Below, in pieces: positions 1 through 6,108 of a stretch of DNA of 6,108 bases. The notes under the pieces were generated by a model that ran no database searches, had not been told where the DNA came from, and saw only the letters and a list, made by a program, of their open reading frames with translations. This DNA comes from Fulvivirga aurantia (GTDB lineage Bacteria; Bacteroidota; Bacteroidia; Cytophagales; Cyclobacteriaceae), in assembly GCF_009711475.1 (NCBI RefSeq), contig NZ_SMMD01000713.1, positions 1-6,108 on the forward strand. The letters run 5' to 3'. The number at the start of each line of letters is the position of its first letter. Position 1 is the stretch's first letter. The translations under genes and the position numbers were made by a program.

Positions 1-3000
1 GTGGCGGAGTCACTCTCTTTAAGTTTTTTTAATAAGTGATACCATTGACCTGTTTCATAGATGGTTAGCTCCAAAAGCTCTTGTTTATGTCCGTTTAGTA
101 AAGCTAGATCTTCCTCAGATAACTGTAAATTCAGAGGCTGCTTACTCTGTGTGATGTCACTATTTGCTTGTGCTTTTACCTCACTCATGGCTAGATCGAA
201 ATGAAATGTACTGCCTTTTCCAGCTTGTGATTTCACACCAATAGTACCACCGTGAGCCGAGACAGCCAACTTACAGAAAGGTAATCCAAGACCGGTCGAC
301 TTGGCCTTACCTGAGGCTTTTACCTTGTCCTGGGTATATTTTTCAAAAATCTTTTGCTGTAATTCAGGAGCAACACCTGCCCCAAAATCTTTTACCTCAA
401 TCAGAATACGATCATCAGTTTTAGTTGCTGATACTTCTACCGGCTTACCTGTAGGAGAAAATTTTATGGCATTTGAGAGTAAATTGACTAAAACCCTTTT
501 AATGAGTTCAGCATCGATATGCACTCCATAAGAGGAATCGATTTTAGATTTTAAGAATACGCCTTTTTCTTCAGCTAAATCTGCTACTTCAGACATGGCG
601 TTAGTCACCACGAGCTGCAAGGATTCATCCGTCAGATTAAGCTTCATTTTATCGCTTTCAAACTTTTGTACATCGAGCATATCCTCGATCATTCTAAGCA
701 TTGAGCGCCCTGACTTATTGATTTTATGCATGTTTTCATCCTCAACCTTCCCTTCAGATCTCCCCAGAATGGTCACTAACGGGTTCTTTAGATCGTGTGC
801 GATCATTTGTACTAATGACTCTTTAAAACCTTCTAGTTTTTTCAGTTTATCGTAAGACTGCTCCAGGTCTTTATTTTTTTGAGCAATTGTCTGCGTGCGA
901 TGCTCTACCTTCTTTTCTAAAATCAACTGTTGCCTCTTATATTGCTTTATTTTGCTGTAGTAATACAGAAAGGCAATAATCAACAATAAGACTACAACCC
1001 CTACTCTAAAATACCAGGTCATATACCATGGCGGTGGTATGTAAAAAGTAGTTGTAGAATAGCTCTCGCTCCACAAACCACTTCCATTTGTAGATTTTAC
1101 CTGTAATTGATAATCACCGGGTGGCAATGAGGCAAATGTTGCCATTCTCTGCTTTTCAACATACTGCCAACTGTCATTTAGGCCCTTTAGCTTATAAGCG
1201 TAAGAAATTTTACTGGTTTTATTGGGGTTGATTGCAGCAAACTCAAACATGACCCGACTGTTATACGGTATGTCATTATCCTCACCATCAAGTATGTAAT
1301 CCTTCCCATCCACTTGTAGATTTACAATCTCAACCCTGGGAAACGTCTTATCGACTTTTACATCCTTTGGGTCGAAATAAGTAACTCCCTTTTTGCCTCC
1401 GAAGTAAAATAAGCCCAGATCATCCTGCGCATATGCTTCCAGGTTATAGTCATCACTGGTAAGCCCATCTGCCGTGGTGTAGTTGGCAAATGACATATCT
1501 TGGGTGTTCATGTAAGACAATCCATTGTTTGTGCTTATCCAATAACCATGTTCATCAGCCAACATACCCATAGTGGAGTTATTTGCTAAGCCATCTTTAG
1601 TAGTATACGCAGTAAATCTCTCCTGTTTTGGATACAACTTGTTCACGCCACCTCCCAATGTGGTGAGCCACCAGAAGGTGCTGTCCTTATCGGGAAAAAT
1701 ATGTAGTACTTTAAAGTTGTTGAGACTAAATTTCTTGCCTTTCTCTGGTACAAATCGCTTAAAACTATTTGTAGAATAATCAAATCGGTTTATACCACCT
1801 CCGTAGGTACATACCCATAAATTGCCATCATCGTCAGTATAAAAAGATGTGATATGATCATCACTTAAGGAGTTCTTATCATTTTCATTGTGTTGTATTG
1901 ATCGAAAATCATCGGTCTCCGGCTGATAGATATTGATTCCACCACCATAAGTACCTATCCAAAGCGTGCCGAACTGATCTTCATGAATGGCGGTAACGAT
2001 ATTGAAATTTAAGCTATTGGCTTCTCCATCGGGCAGATATCTCTCAAACTGACCGGTCTCTCTATTAAATTTATTGAGACCACCACCCCAGGTGCCTACC
2101 CACATATTGCCTTTAGAATCTTCGCGTATTATCCTCACCCAATCATGGCTAATTGATTTCTCATCGTTAGGGTTGTGTTTGTAGGTGAGAAATGATTTAT
2201 CTGCGGGATTGTATCGATTAAGACCACCGCCAAAAGTACCAAACCACAAATACCCAGACCGATCACGATACATGCTATATACGTTGTTATTTGAAAGCCC
2301 GTCTTCACGGCCAGGTCTGTGTTTAATGGTATGAAAAGGTGTTTCAATTACTTTGTTAAAACCATTCATATACAAACCCAGCCAAACCACTCCATTTGCT
2401 CCAGGGTGTATATCGCTTACGTCATTATCATAGAGAGACTGCGCGTCTCCTGCAATGTGCTCGTAAAAGTAAAACTGACTGGTTTTAGGGTCATAGATGG
2501 AAAGGCCTTCTGTTGCACTCCCAATCCACATTCTCCCAAGCGTATCTCTTTCTATTGTCTTGATCTTTTCACCTCCTACATAAGAGCTGTACAAGTCAGA
2601 GGCTAAATCAAATGACTGATTTTGTGCATTAAAAATAATTAAGCCATGGCTATCGCTTCCTATCCATAAGTCATCGTTGGTATTTAATGCCATAGACCAA
2701 ATGGTTGAGACGCTTACTCCTCCCAGTTTACTATATTGAACTGCCTGCTCATCCTGAGGGCTTAGTTTGTACAATCCTAAATTTTCAGTAGCCACCCACA
2801 AAGTCTGCTGTGTATTTTCTATGATCTGGGTCACTTTTATATTGGAAGGAAAGCCTGTGTGAGGCTCAAACTTTTGAGTGCTTTTATCGAAATAAAATAA
2901 TCCTTTGCCTTCAGTTCCAACTAAGAAATCACCCGCCCTGGTCTCGTATATGGCTTTGATAGCCAACGTGCTTGATTCTACCGGAAAAATAAAGTGGTTG

Positions 3001-3347
3001 GTAAAATCATCGGTGGCTTGGTTATATTTTGAAAGACTACTTTTAGTGCCAAACCAAAGGTCATTTTTGTGGTCTTCAAAAATCGTCCAGACAGAGTTAT
3101 CAGGGATTGAAGTACTATCGTTAAAATCTGCCTCATATGACTTGAAGGTGTACCCATCAAATGCGTTGATACCGCCAAAATTGGCAATCCATAAAATATC
3201 TCGACTATCCTGATAAATGGCATTTACACTACTTTGATTTAAGCCATCTGCCTTACCATAATGGGTAAACTTCAATGCAGGCTCTTGCCCATAGCCCTGT
3301 AGATAAAGACCACAAAGCAAAAACATCAAAAGCCTAAAAAATTTCAT
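1..3347 (-). CDS. Two-component-propeller sensor histidine kinase (Reg_prop x14, Y_Y_Y, TM, HisKA, HATPase_c), 3' end outside the window
   Basis: I read this frame codon by codon from ATG at 3347 to the window edge: 1115 codons, no stop. Residues 1-20 form a signal peptide (hydrophobic run, then GYGQ). Fourteen propeller blades follow, each with a (L/M)W(I/V/F)G-type core at residues 53, 98, 142, 184, 228, 274, 322, 368, 416, 463, 511, 559, 603 and 648, fitting two seven-bladed propellers. A Y_Y_Y domain spans about 697-775 and ends in PPPWYMTWYF. One transmembrane helix lies at about 778-797, and a coiled-coil linker at 798-845. The H-box AHDLKNP places the phospho-acceptor at His851. The ATPase domain has an N-box (Asn955, Asn959), G1 DFGAG (from 987) and G2 GLGLP (from 1019). 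In this family, periplasmic propellers sense ligands, often glycans, and signal to the kinase. No receiver or DNA-binding domain occurs up to residue 1115; a helical tail follows the ATPase domain, so hybrid status is undecided. The family assignment is secure; the ligand is unknown. Confidence 0.95.
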   Translation of the reverse strand, partial: MKFFRLLMFLLCGLYLQGYGQEPALKFTHYGKADGLNQSSVNAIYQDSRDILWIANFGGINAFDGYTFKSYEADFNDSTSIPDNSVWTIFEDHKNDLWFGTKSSLSKYNQATDDFTNHFIFPVESSTLAIKAIYETRAGDFLVGTEGKGLFYFDKSTQKFEPHTGFPSNIKVTQIIENTQQTLWVATENLGLYKLSPQDEQAVQYSKLGGVSVSTIWSMALNTNDDLWIGSDSHGLIIFNAQNQSFDLASDLYSSYVGGEKIKTIERDTLGRMWIGSATEGLSIYDPKTSQFYFYEHIAGDAQSLYDNDVSDIHPGANGVVWLGLYMNGFNKVIETPFHTIKHRPGREDGLSNNNVYSMYRDRSGYLWFGTFGGGLNRYNPADKSFLTYKHNPNDEKSISHDWVRIIREDSKGNMWVGTWGGGLNKFNRETGQFERYLPDGEANSLNFNIVTAIHEDQFGTLWIGTYGGGINIYQPETDDFRSIQHNENDKNSLSDDHITSFYTDDDGNLWVCTYGGGINRFDYSTNSFKRFVPEKGKKFSLNNFKVLHIFPDKDSTFWWLTTLGGGVNKLYPKQERFTAYTTKDGLANNSTMGMLADEHGYWISTNNGLSYMNTQDMSFANYTTADGLTSDDYNLEAYAQDDLGLFYFGGKKGVTYFDPKDVKVDKTFPRVEIVNLQVDGKDYILDGEDNDIPYNSRVMFEFAAINPNKTSKISYAYKLKGLNDSWQYVEKQRMATFASLPPGDYQLQVKSTNGSGLWSESYSTTTFYIPPPWYMTWYFRVGVVVLLLIIAFLYYYSKIKQYKRQQLILEKKVEHRTQTIAQKNKDLEQSYDKLKKLEGFKESLVQMIAHDLKNPLVTILGRSEGKVEDENMHKINKSGRSMLRMIEDMLDVQKFESDKMKLNLTDESLQLVVTNAMSEVADLAEEKGVFLKSKIDSSYGVHIDAELIKRVLVNLLSNAIKFSPTGKPVEVSATKTDDRILIEVKDFGAGVAPELQQKIFEKYTQDKVKASGKAKSTGLGLPFCKLAVSAHGGTIGVKSQAGKGSTFHFDLAMSEVKAQANSDITQSKQPLNLQLSEEDLALLNGHKQELLELTIYETGQWYHLLKKLKESDSA
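1650..2249 (-). repeat. Tandem degenerate blade repeats with GGG(L/I/V)N core, within the kinase gene
   Basis: Five consecutive blades carry nearly the same core, for example LWFGTFGGGLN, MWVGTWGGGLN, LWIGTYGGGIN, LWVCTYGGGIN and TTLGGGVN. Their conserved tryptophans are at residues 368, 416, 463, 511 and 559, giving a period of 47-48 codons (141-144 bp). At DNA level the plus strand shows recurring ACCACC-rich blocks near 2223, 2079, 1938, 1795 and 1647. These are the first five blades of the second propeller and are more alike than the blades of the first propeller. This suggests more recent duplication or stronger constraint on this face. It is an internal protein repeat, not a mobile or regulatory element. 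Confidence 0.75.
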
Positions 3348-3480
3348 ATACGATGCCGGGTGTTTGTTTTTCTATGCTTTAAGTAAAATAAAAATAAGCT
3401 TATAACCGTAGTATCTTCCAATTATTAGCTGTTCAATTTATCAAACTGATTATATTTACAGCCTTTTATTATCACATACT
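3348..3480. promoter_or_regulatory. Divergent intergenic region between the sensor kinase and yebC
   Basis: This 133-bp AT-rich gap is the only space for promoters of both divergent genes. On the plus strand, TATATTTA at 3451-3458 resembles the Bacteroidota -7 element TAnnTTTG. TTC at 3432-3434, 16 bp upstream, is a weak match to the -33 TTG. On the minus strand, several TA/TTT-rich stretches lie around 3385-3405, but none is a clear match. Neither start codon has a GGAGG-like ribosome-binding site, which is normal in this phylum. That promoters exist here is inferred from gene orientation; the exact boxes are tentative. Confidence 0.4.
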
Positions 3481-4188
3481 ATGGGAAGAGCATTTGAATT
3501 TAGAAAAGCGCGTAAAATGAAACGCTGGGGCCAAATGGCCAAGACCTTTACCCGATTAGGTAAAGACATCACTATGGCAGTAAAAGATGGTGGGCCAGAC
3601 CCGGATTCTAACTCGAGATTACGTGCCCTCATTCAGAATGCCAAAGCCGCTAATATGCCCAAAGACAATGTAGAAAGGGCAATTAAAAAAGCTACAGATA
3701 AAGACCAGGGAGATTATAAAGAAACCTTGTTTGAAGGTTATGCACCTCATGGCATCGCTATTTTAGTAGAAACAGCCACAGACAACAATAACCGCACAGT
3801 GGCTAATGTGAGAAGCTATTTCAATAAATGTAATGGAAGTTTGGGCACCTCAGGGTCTGTAGAGTTTATGTTTGACCATACCTGCAACTTCAAAATAGCA
3901 AAACACGATATCGATATAGAGGAGTTGGAGCTGGAGTTGATTGATTATGGTGCAGAAGAAGTGTTTGAAGATGAGGACGGCATCATGATTTATGGACCGT
4001 TTGAAAGCTATGGTGCGTTACAAAAAACGCTGGAAGAGAGAGAATTTGAAATTATTTCTTCTGGGTTTGAGCGCATACCAAATGTTACAAAATCACTCTC
4101 AGAAGAAGAAACTGAAGAAGTTGACAAACTGCTAGAGAAATTAGAAGAAGATGATGACGTACAAAACGTCTATCATAACATGGTATAA
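3481..4188 (+). CDS. yebC: YebC/PmpR (TACO1) family translation factor
   Basis: The 235-residue product has the full family length, with ATG at 3481 and stop TAA at 4186-4188. Domain 1 is the basic N-terminal helical part: MGRAFEFRKARK at 1-12, then the hallmark GPDPDSNSRLRALIQNAK (38-55) and ANMPKDNVERAIKKA (57-71). The middle block contains EGYAPHGIAILVE (85-97), TDNNNRT (100-106) and the GSLGTSGSVEFMF segment. The acidic C-terminus is rich in Glu and Asp. The family was first annotated as transcriptional regulators. More recent work on bacterial YebC proteins and mitochondrial TACO1 supports ribosome binding and relief of stalling at proline-rich stretches. The MGRAFEF start, instead of the common MAGHSKW, is a variant I associate with Bacteroidota. 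The gene stands alone on the plus strand, divergent from the kinase and convergent with the acyltransferase. Identity is firm; cellular role is taken from the family. Confidence 0.96.
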   Translation: MGRAFEFRKARKMKRWGQMAKTFTRLGKDITMAVKDGGPDPDSNSRLRALIQNAKAANMPKDNVERAIKKATDKDQGDYKETLFEGYAPHGIAILVETATDNNNRTVANVRSYFNKCNGSLGTSGSVEFMFDHTCNFKIAKHDIDIEELELELIDYGAEEVFEDEDGIMIYGPFESYGALQKTLEEREFEIISSGFERIPNVTKSLSEEETEEVDKLLEKLEEDDDVQNVYHNMV

Positions 4189-4195
4189 TATTTAG

Positions 4196-4244
4196 ACACC
4201 CGGGCTAAGCGTACCTTTCATCTAAGGCAAAGTTTTCCGGGTGT
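4196..4244 (+). terminator. Possible intrinsic terminator of yebC, overlapping the end of the convergent gene
   Basis: ACACCCGG at 4196-4203 is perfectly complementary to CCGGGTGT at 4237-4244, starting 8 bp after the yebC stop. On the plus strand the second arm runs directly into TTTTCCTTTT. A GC-rich stem followed by a T-rich tract suits a rho-independent terminator, but the 33-nt loop is much longer than usual. The downstream arm lies inside the last codons of the acyltransferase, so its sequence is also constrained by coding. I treat it as plausible, not established. Confidence 0.35.
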
Positions 4245-4780
4245 TTTCCTTTTCTGCCTTTATAAAAATCCATTACAATTTTCATATCTGCCTTTATATC
4301 GCCTGTTGGCATAAAACACATACCCACTCCGGTTTCTCGTTTTTCATAATCCATATAGGCCAGGCAAATAGGCACTTTAGCTTCTAAAGCAGCATAATAA
4401 AACCCTGTTTTCCACTTGGTAGTCCTCGCTCGAGTTCCTTCTACCGTCACCACCATGCAAAGTGGCTTTTGGGCATTTTTAAATAAGTTGACCATTACAT
4501 CTGTCATGCTCAGGCGTTTGTCTTTTGATGGAGACCGATCAATCCACAAAGCACCCAGAGGGTCAATTAATGCACCTAGAGGGAATTTTTTGAGCTCTTT
4601 TTTAATCGTAAATCTAGGCTTAAGCTTAAGCTGAGCCAAGGCGGTAATGCTATACACAAAATCCCAATTGCTGGTATGAGGTGCAGCCACCATAATGCAA
4701 TTAAAAGCCTCCGGAGGTGGAGGAGTATTTAATTTCCATTTTTTAAGCTTGAAAAGCAGATAGAATAATTTTTTTAGCAT
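4205..4780 (-). CDS. Small PlsC-like lysophospholipid/glycerol acyltransferase family protein
   Basis: The 191-residue product carries the acyltransferase motifs in order. Motif I is HTSNWD at 35-40, the catalytic H-x4-D. Motif II is GALWIDR at 76-82, motif III is VEGTRAR at 113-119 (the EGTR phosphate-binding block), and motif IV is a VPI segment near 136-138. This family transfers acyl groups from acyl-ACP or acyl-CoA to a hydroxyl of glycerophosphate, lysophospholipid, ornithine-lipid or similar acceptors at the inner membrane face. The protein is shorter than classical PlsC (about 240 residues), with no clear transmembrane helix, only a hydrophobic/basic start (LKKLFYLLFKLKKWK) that could sit on the membrane. 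It resembles the compact subgroup with an APHTSNWDF block, whose acceptor I cannot name. Residues 20-23 are PPPP. The stop is TAG at 4205-4207. The 69-bp gap upstream could hold its own promoter; TATATTGG on the minus strand near 4800 is a weak -7 candidate. Confidence 0.88.
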   Translation of the reverse strand: MLKKLFYLLFKLKKWKLNTPPPPEAFNCIMVAAPHTSNWDFVYSITALAQLKLKPRFTIKKELKKFPLGALIDPLGALWIDRSPSKDKRLSMTDVMVNLFKNAQKPLCMVVTVEGTRARTTKWKTGFYYAALEAKVPICLAYMDYEKRETGVGMCFMPTGDIKADMKIVMDFYKGRKGKHPENFALDERYA

Positions 4781-4849
4781 GGCTGCACAGTGAGATTACC
4801 AATATACTATTAAATGGACTTTGTTATTTATTACTAAAATTCAGCGCTC

Positions 4850-5320
4850 TTAAAGCTGCTCGATTTCATGTCTATAATCTGCCTGAATATCTTCATGAAG
4901 TGTTCCGAGCGCTTTTTCTATGCGTGCGATTATCCTATCATACATGTTACTGAGTACGTTGCTTCGGTGAATGGCAACTTTCGAGTCTTTTATGGCCATA
5001 CCGAAATGTAGCAACACCTCAACCTCGGTTTGCTTGTTGCCCGAGTACCTGATGTATTTATTTAAATTACGCTGGATTTTACGCAAGCTCTTTTTTGCAT
5101 AATAGATATGATTATGATTGATTTCGTCCATCATATCATCAATCTCATACTTCACAGCTTCGATGTAGGCCTGTTCATCCTGTGCGTCAAATAGCAGGTA
5201 AGTCAACAATTCTTTGTTGTCTTTCTTAAACCTACCGAGCCTCAAGCATATCTGTATTACCTCTTCCGGATCACGAGACTTAAGTTCTTTTCTTATTTCG
5301 GGAAGAGATGCAGGTTTCAT
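4850..5320 (-). CDS. Conserved hypothetical helical protein (156 aa), Bacteroidota-type
   Basis: I do not recognise a named family. The 156-residue product has no signal peptide, no transmembrane segment and a single cysteine near residue 25, and is predicted by eye to be almost entirely alpha-helical and cytoplasmic. Two blocks look constrained: LRLGRFKKDNKELLTYLLFD in the first third, and a basic stretch YAKKSLRKIQRNLNKYIRYS followed by TEVEVLLHFG in the middle. The basic helix could bind nucleic acid or an acidic partner, but that is only a guess. From memory, similar uncharacterised proteins occur in many Bacteroidota; this was not searched. It lies 29 bp downstream of the 140-aa gene on the same strand, suggesting one transcript. 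Start is ATG at 5320, with no Shine-Dalgarno; stop is TAA. Confidence 0.82.
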   Translation of the reverse strand: MKPASLPEIRKELKSRDPEEVIQICLRLGRFKKDNKELLTYLLFDAQDEQAYIEAVKYEIDDMMDEINHNHIYYAKKSLRKIQRNLNKYIRYSGNKQTEVEVLLHFGMAIKDSKVAIHRSNVLSNMYDRIIARIEKALGTLHEDIQADYRHEIEQL

Positions 5321-5349
5321 GCATTAAATACAATCTGAGGGAGCAATTG

Positions 5350-5772
5350 TTAGATGTATTTTTCTACATCGCCAAAACTCATGGCTTGCTGCTCACAAAT
5401 AATCTTCAACCATGACGCTACATAATCTAGTAGCTCCTCCTGCTCTTTAGATCTGATGTATTCTGTGAAATATTTTACATGGGCAAGTACCCACATAGAC
5501 TTAGCCATGTCATAAGTAATGGCATATTTTGCAGAGCCTTCAAGGTTTATGTTTAGACAAAGCCCAACTCTTGATAATTCTTTATATACTTCCTGCCAGG
5601 TAGCAAGCTCCACTTCTCTGCTGCTATATTCCATGCCGTCCAGAAAGGTTTTAAGCTCATCAAGCTTAAGGTTTTCACTTTTTTTGTTGAGAAAATTCTC
5701 AATTTTATCACACGCCTGGGTGCACTCAACCTTCTCTTCGTCAGATGATAATGTAATTGGGTAATTGATCAT
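5350..5772 (-). CDS. Hypothetical cytoplasmic helical protein (140 aa)
   Basis: The function is not recognised. The 140-residue product lacks a signal peptide and transmembrane segments and looks largely helical and acidic. Four cysteines occur (17, 21, 72 and one near 126). CTQAC at 17-21 is a C-x3-C pair, but with no second close pair a metal site is unsupported. Tryptophan and tyrosine residues are common in the second half (a YDMAKSMWVLAHVKYF block, then a YVASWLKIICEQQ block). The next in-frame methionine is at residue 47, so ATG at 5772 is the sensible start. The stop is TAA at 5350-5352. It appears to be the first gene of a pair with the 156-aa gene and sits 74 bp downstream of the LuxR-type regulator on the same strand. 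An exact TAGCTTTG occurs just before the ATG (see separate entry). Confidence 0.78.
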   Translation of the reverse strand: MINYPITLSSDEEKVECTQACDKIENFLNKKSENLKLDELKTFLDGMEYSSREVELATWQEVYKELSRVGLCLNINLEGSAKYAITYDMAKSMWVLAHVKYFTEYIRSKEQEELLDYVASWLKIICEQQAMSFGDVEKYI

Positions 5773-5776
5773 GCGC

Positions 5777-5784
5777 CAAAGCTA
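5777..5784 (-). promoter_or_regulatory. Candidate -7 element (TAGCTTTG) just upstream of the 140-aa gene
   Basis: On the minus strand TAGCTTTG matches the Bacteroidota -7 consensus TAnnTTTG at every fixed position. It ends only 4 bases before the ATG, so transcription from it would begin at or next to the start codon, giving a nearly leaderless mRNA. No good TTG -33 box is visible at the expected distance; the upstream sequence is TA-rich instead. The match could be chance in an AT-rich gap. Confidence 0.25.
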
Positions 5785-5846
5785 AATAAAAGAAACTAAT
5801 TAGCGTAGAAAGTTATCGATGAAACGACCGAGGGGTTTGTTTCCTT

Positions 5847-6108
5847 TTAAACAAGATCGAAGGCAAGCGCATAATCATACAACTGCCTGAAACTATGAAT
5901 CTCGAGTTTTTTGTTGATGTTCTTGCGATGTTGCTCTACCGTAGATCGGCTTATATAAAGCTCCTGAGCAATTTGAGGGTTATTATAATCGTTGGCCAAT
6001 AAACTTACAATCTCGTACTCACGCCTGGTGAGAGACTCAAACTGAGTTACATGGCTCAATTTAAATTGCTCTTCTCTTCTAATACGGTTGAGCTTATGCC
6101 CAAAAGAT
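5847..6108 (-). CDS. LuxR-type helix-turn-helix transcriptional regulator, C-terminal fragment (5' end outside the window)
   Basis: The frame is open from the window edge to TAA at 5847-5849, giving 86 residues. A TTG at 6057-6059 has been usable as a start by rule, but the frame continues upstream with plausible sequence (KLNRIRREEQFKL), so the gene is treated as cut by the window. The LuxR/GerE DNA-binding domain fills about fragment residues 24-86: LTRREYEIVSLLA, then PQIAQELYISRSTVEQHRKN containing the scaffold and recognition helices, then NKKLEIHSFRQLYDYAL. LTRRE and SRSTVEQHRKNI are characteristic. The fragment begins with a charged helix, probably a linker from an unseen N-terminal domain, which could be a receiver, a PAS domain or something else. 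The regulated genes are unknown; the hypothetical pair 74 bp downstream is the nearest candidate. Confidence 0.9.
   Translation of the reverse strand, partial: SFGHKLNRIRREEQFKLSHVTQFESLTRREYEIVSLLANDYNNPQIAQELYISRSTVEQHRKNINKKLEIHSFRQLYDYALAFDLV

Noticed and set aside
301..855. Plus-strand open frames at 301-531 and 595-855
   Set aside because: They lie opposite the HisKA and HATPase_c regions of the kinase, which show clear catalytic motifs on the minus strand. Their own translations are Ser/Phe-rich with no recognisable domain.
2135..3223. Open frames at 2135-2347 and 2978-3223 (minus) and 2319-2606 and 2905-3213 (plus)
   Set aside because: All fall within the kinase propeller region, in frames other than the one with continuous blade repeats; repeated sequence produces such shadows.
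3303..3347. Possible lipoprotein signal, Cys12 in the kinase leader
   Set aside because: The residue before Cys12 is Leu and the following cleavage region is GYGQ, so it does not fit the lipobox pattern; a standard signal peptide is more likely.
4618..4631. Perfect 14-bp palindrome GCTTAAGCTTAAGC
   Set aside because: It lies inside the acyltransferase coding sequence and arises from repeated Leu-Lys codons (QLKLKPR). There is no reason to see an operator there.
5519..5764. Plus-strand open frame opposite the 140-aa gene
   Set aside because: It is Ser/Leu/Phe-rich shadow translation; the minus-strand frame fits the gene spacing and direction of its neighbours.
5821..5843. Imperfect hairpin after the LuxR-type gene (GAAACGACC paired with GGTTTGTTTC, one bulge)
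   Set aside because: On the minus strand, the relevant one for that gene, one pair becomes an A-C mismatch and no T-tract follows, so it is not supported as a terminator.
6057..6059. TTG start giving a complete 70-aa LuxR protein
   Set aside because: The frame continues upstream to the window edge with coherent coding sequence and no ribosome-binding site precedes the TTG, so a truncated longer protein is the better reading.

Overview
The window most likely comes from the chromosome of a Bacteroidota bacterium, probably a Cytophagales-type free-living or marine lineage. This rests on the moderate-to-low GC content, the lack of clear Shine-Dalgarno sequences before starts, a giant two-component-propeller sensor kinase, the MGRAFEFRKARK-type YebC N-terminus typical of this phylum, and candidate -7 elements resembling TAnnTTTG. 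The genus is an inference; no rRNA or other marker is present.

Layout. Positions 1-3347 (minus strand) hold one uninterrupted reading frame of 1115 codons that leaves the window at its 3' end. It encodes a sensor histidine kinase with a signal peptide, 14 beta-propeller blades (two seven-bladed propellers), a Y_Y_Y domain, one transmembrane helix, and HisKA and HATPase_c domains. A 133-bp divergent intergenic region (3348-3480) separates it from yebC (3481-4188, plus strand), a YebC/TACO1-family translation factor. yebC converges on a minus-strand run: a small PlsC-like acyltransferase (4205-4780), two uncharacterised helical proteins (4850-5320 and 5350-5772, 29 bp apart), and the C-terminal 86 codons of a LuxR-type helix-turn-helix regulator (5847-6108, cut by the window edge). 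No gap exceeds 300 bp.

How the parts relate. The kinase is a one-protein signal chain: the periplasmic propellers sense a ligand, and Y_Y_Y plus the membrane helix pass the signal to the cytoplasmic kinase core. No polysaccharide-utilisation genes lie beside it here. The four minus-strand genes on the right may be partly co-transcribed. The two hypothetical genes are the most convincing pair, but nothing in the sequence ties them functionally to the acyltransferase or the regulator. I saw no tRNA, rRNA, CRISPR array, insertion sequence or other sign of a mobile element. Nothing here demonstrates an undescribed system. The best candidates for new biology are the two conserved-looking hypothetical proteins and the ligand and output of the kinase.
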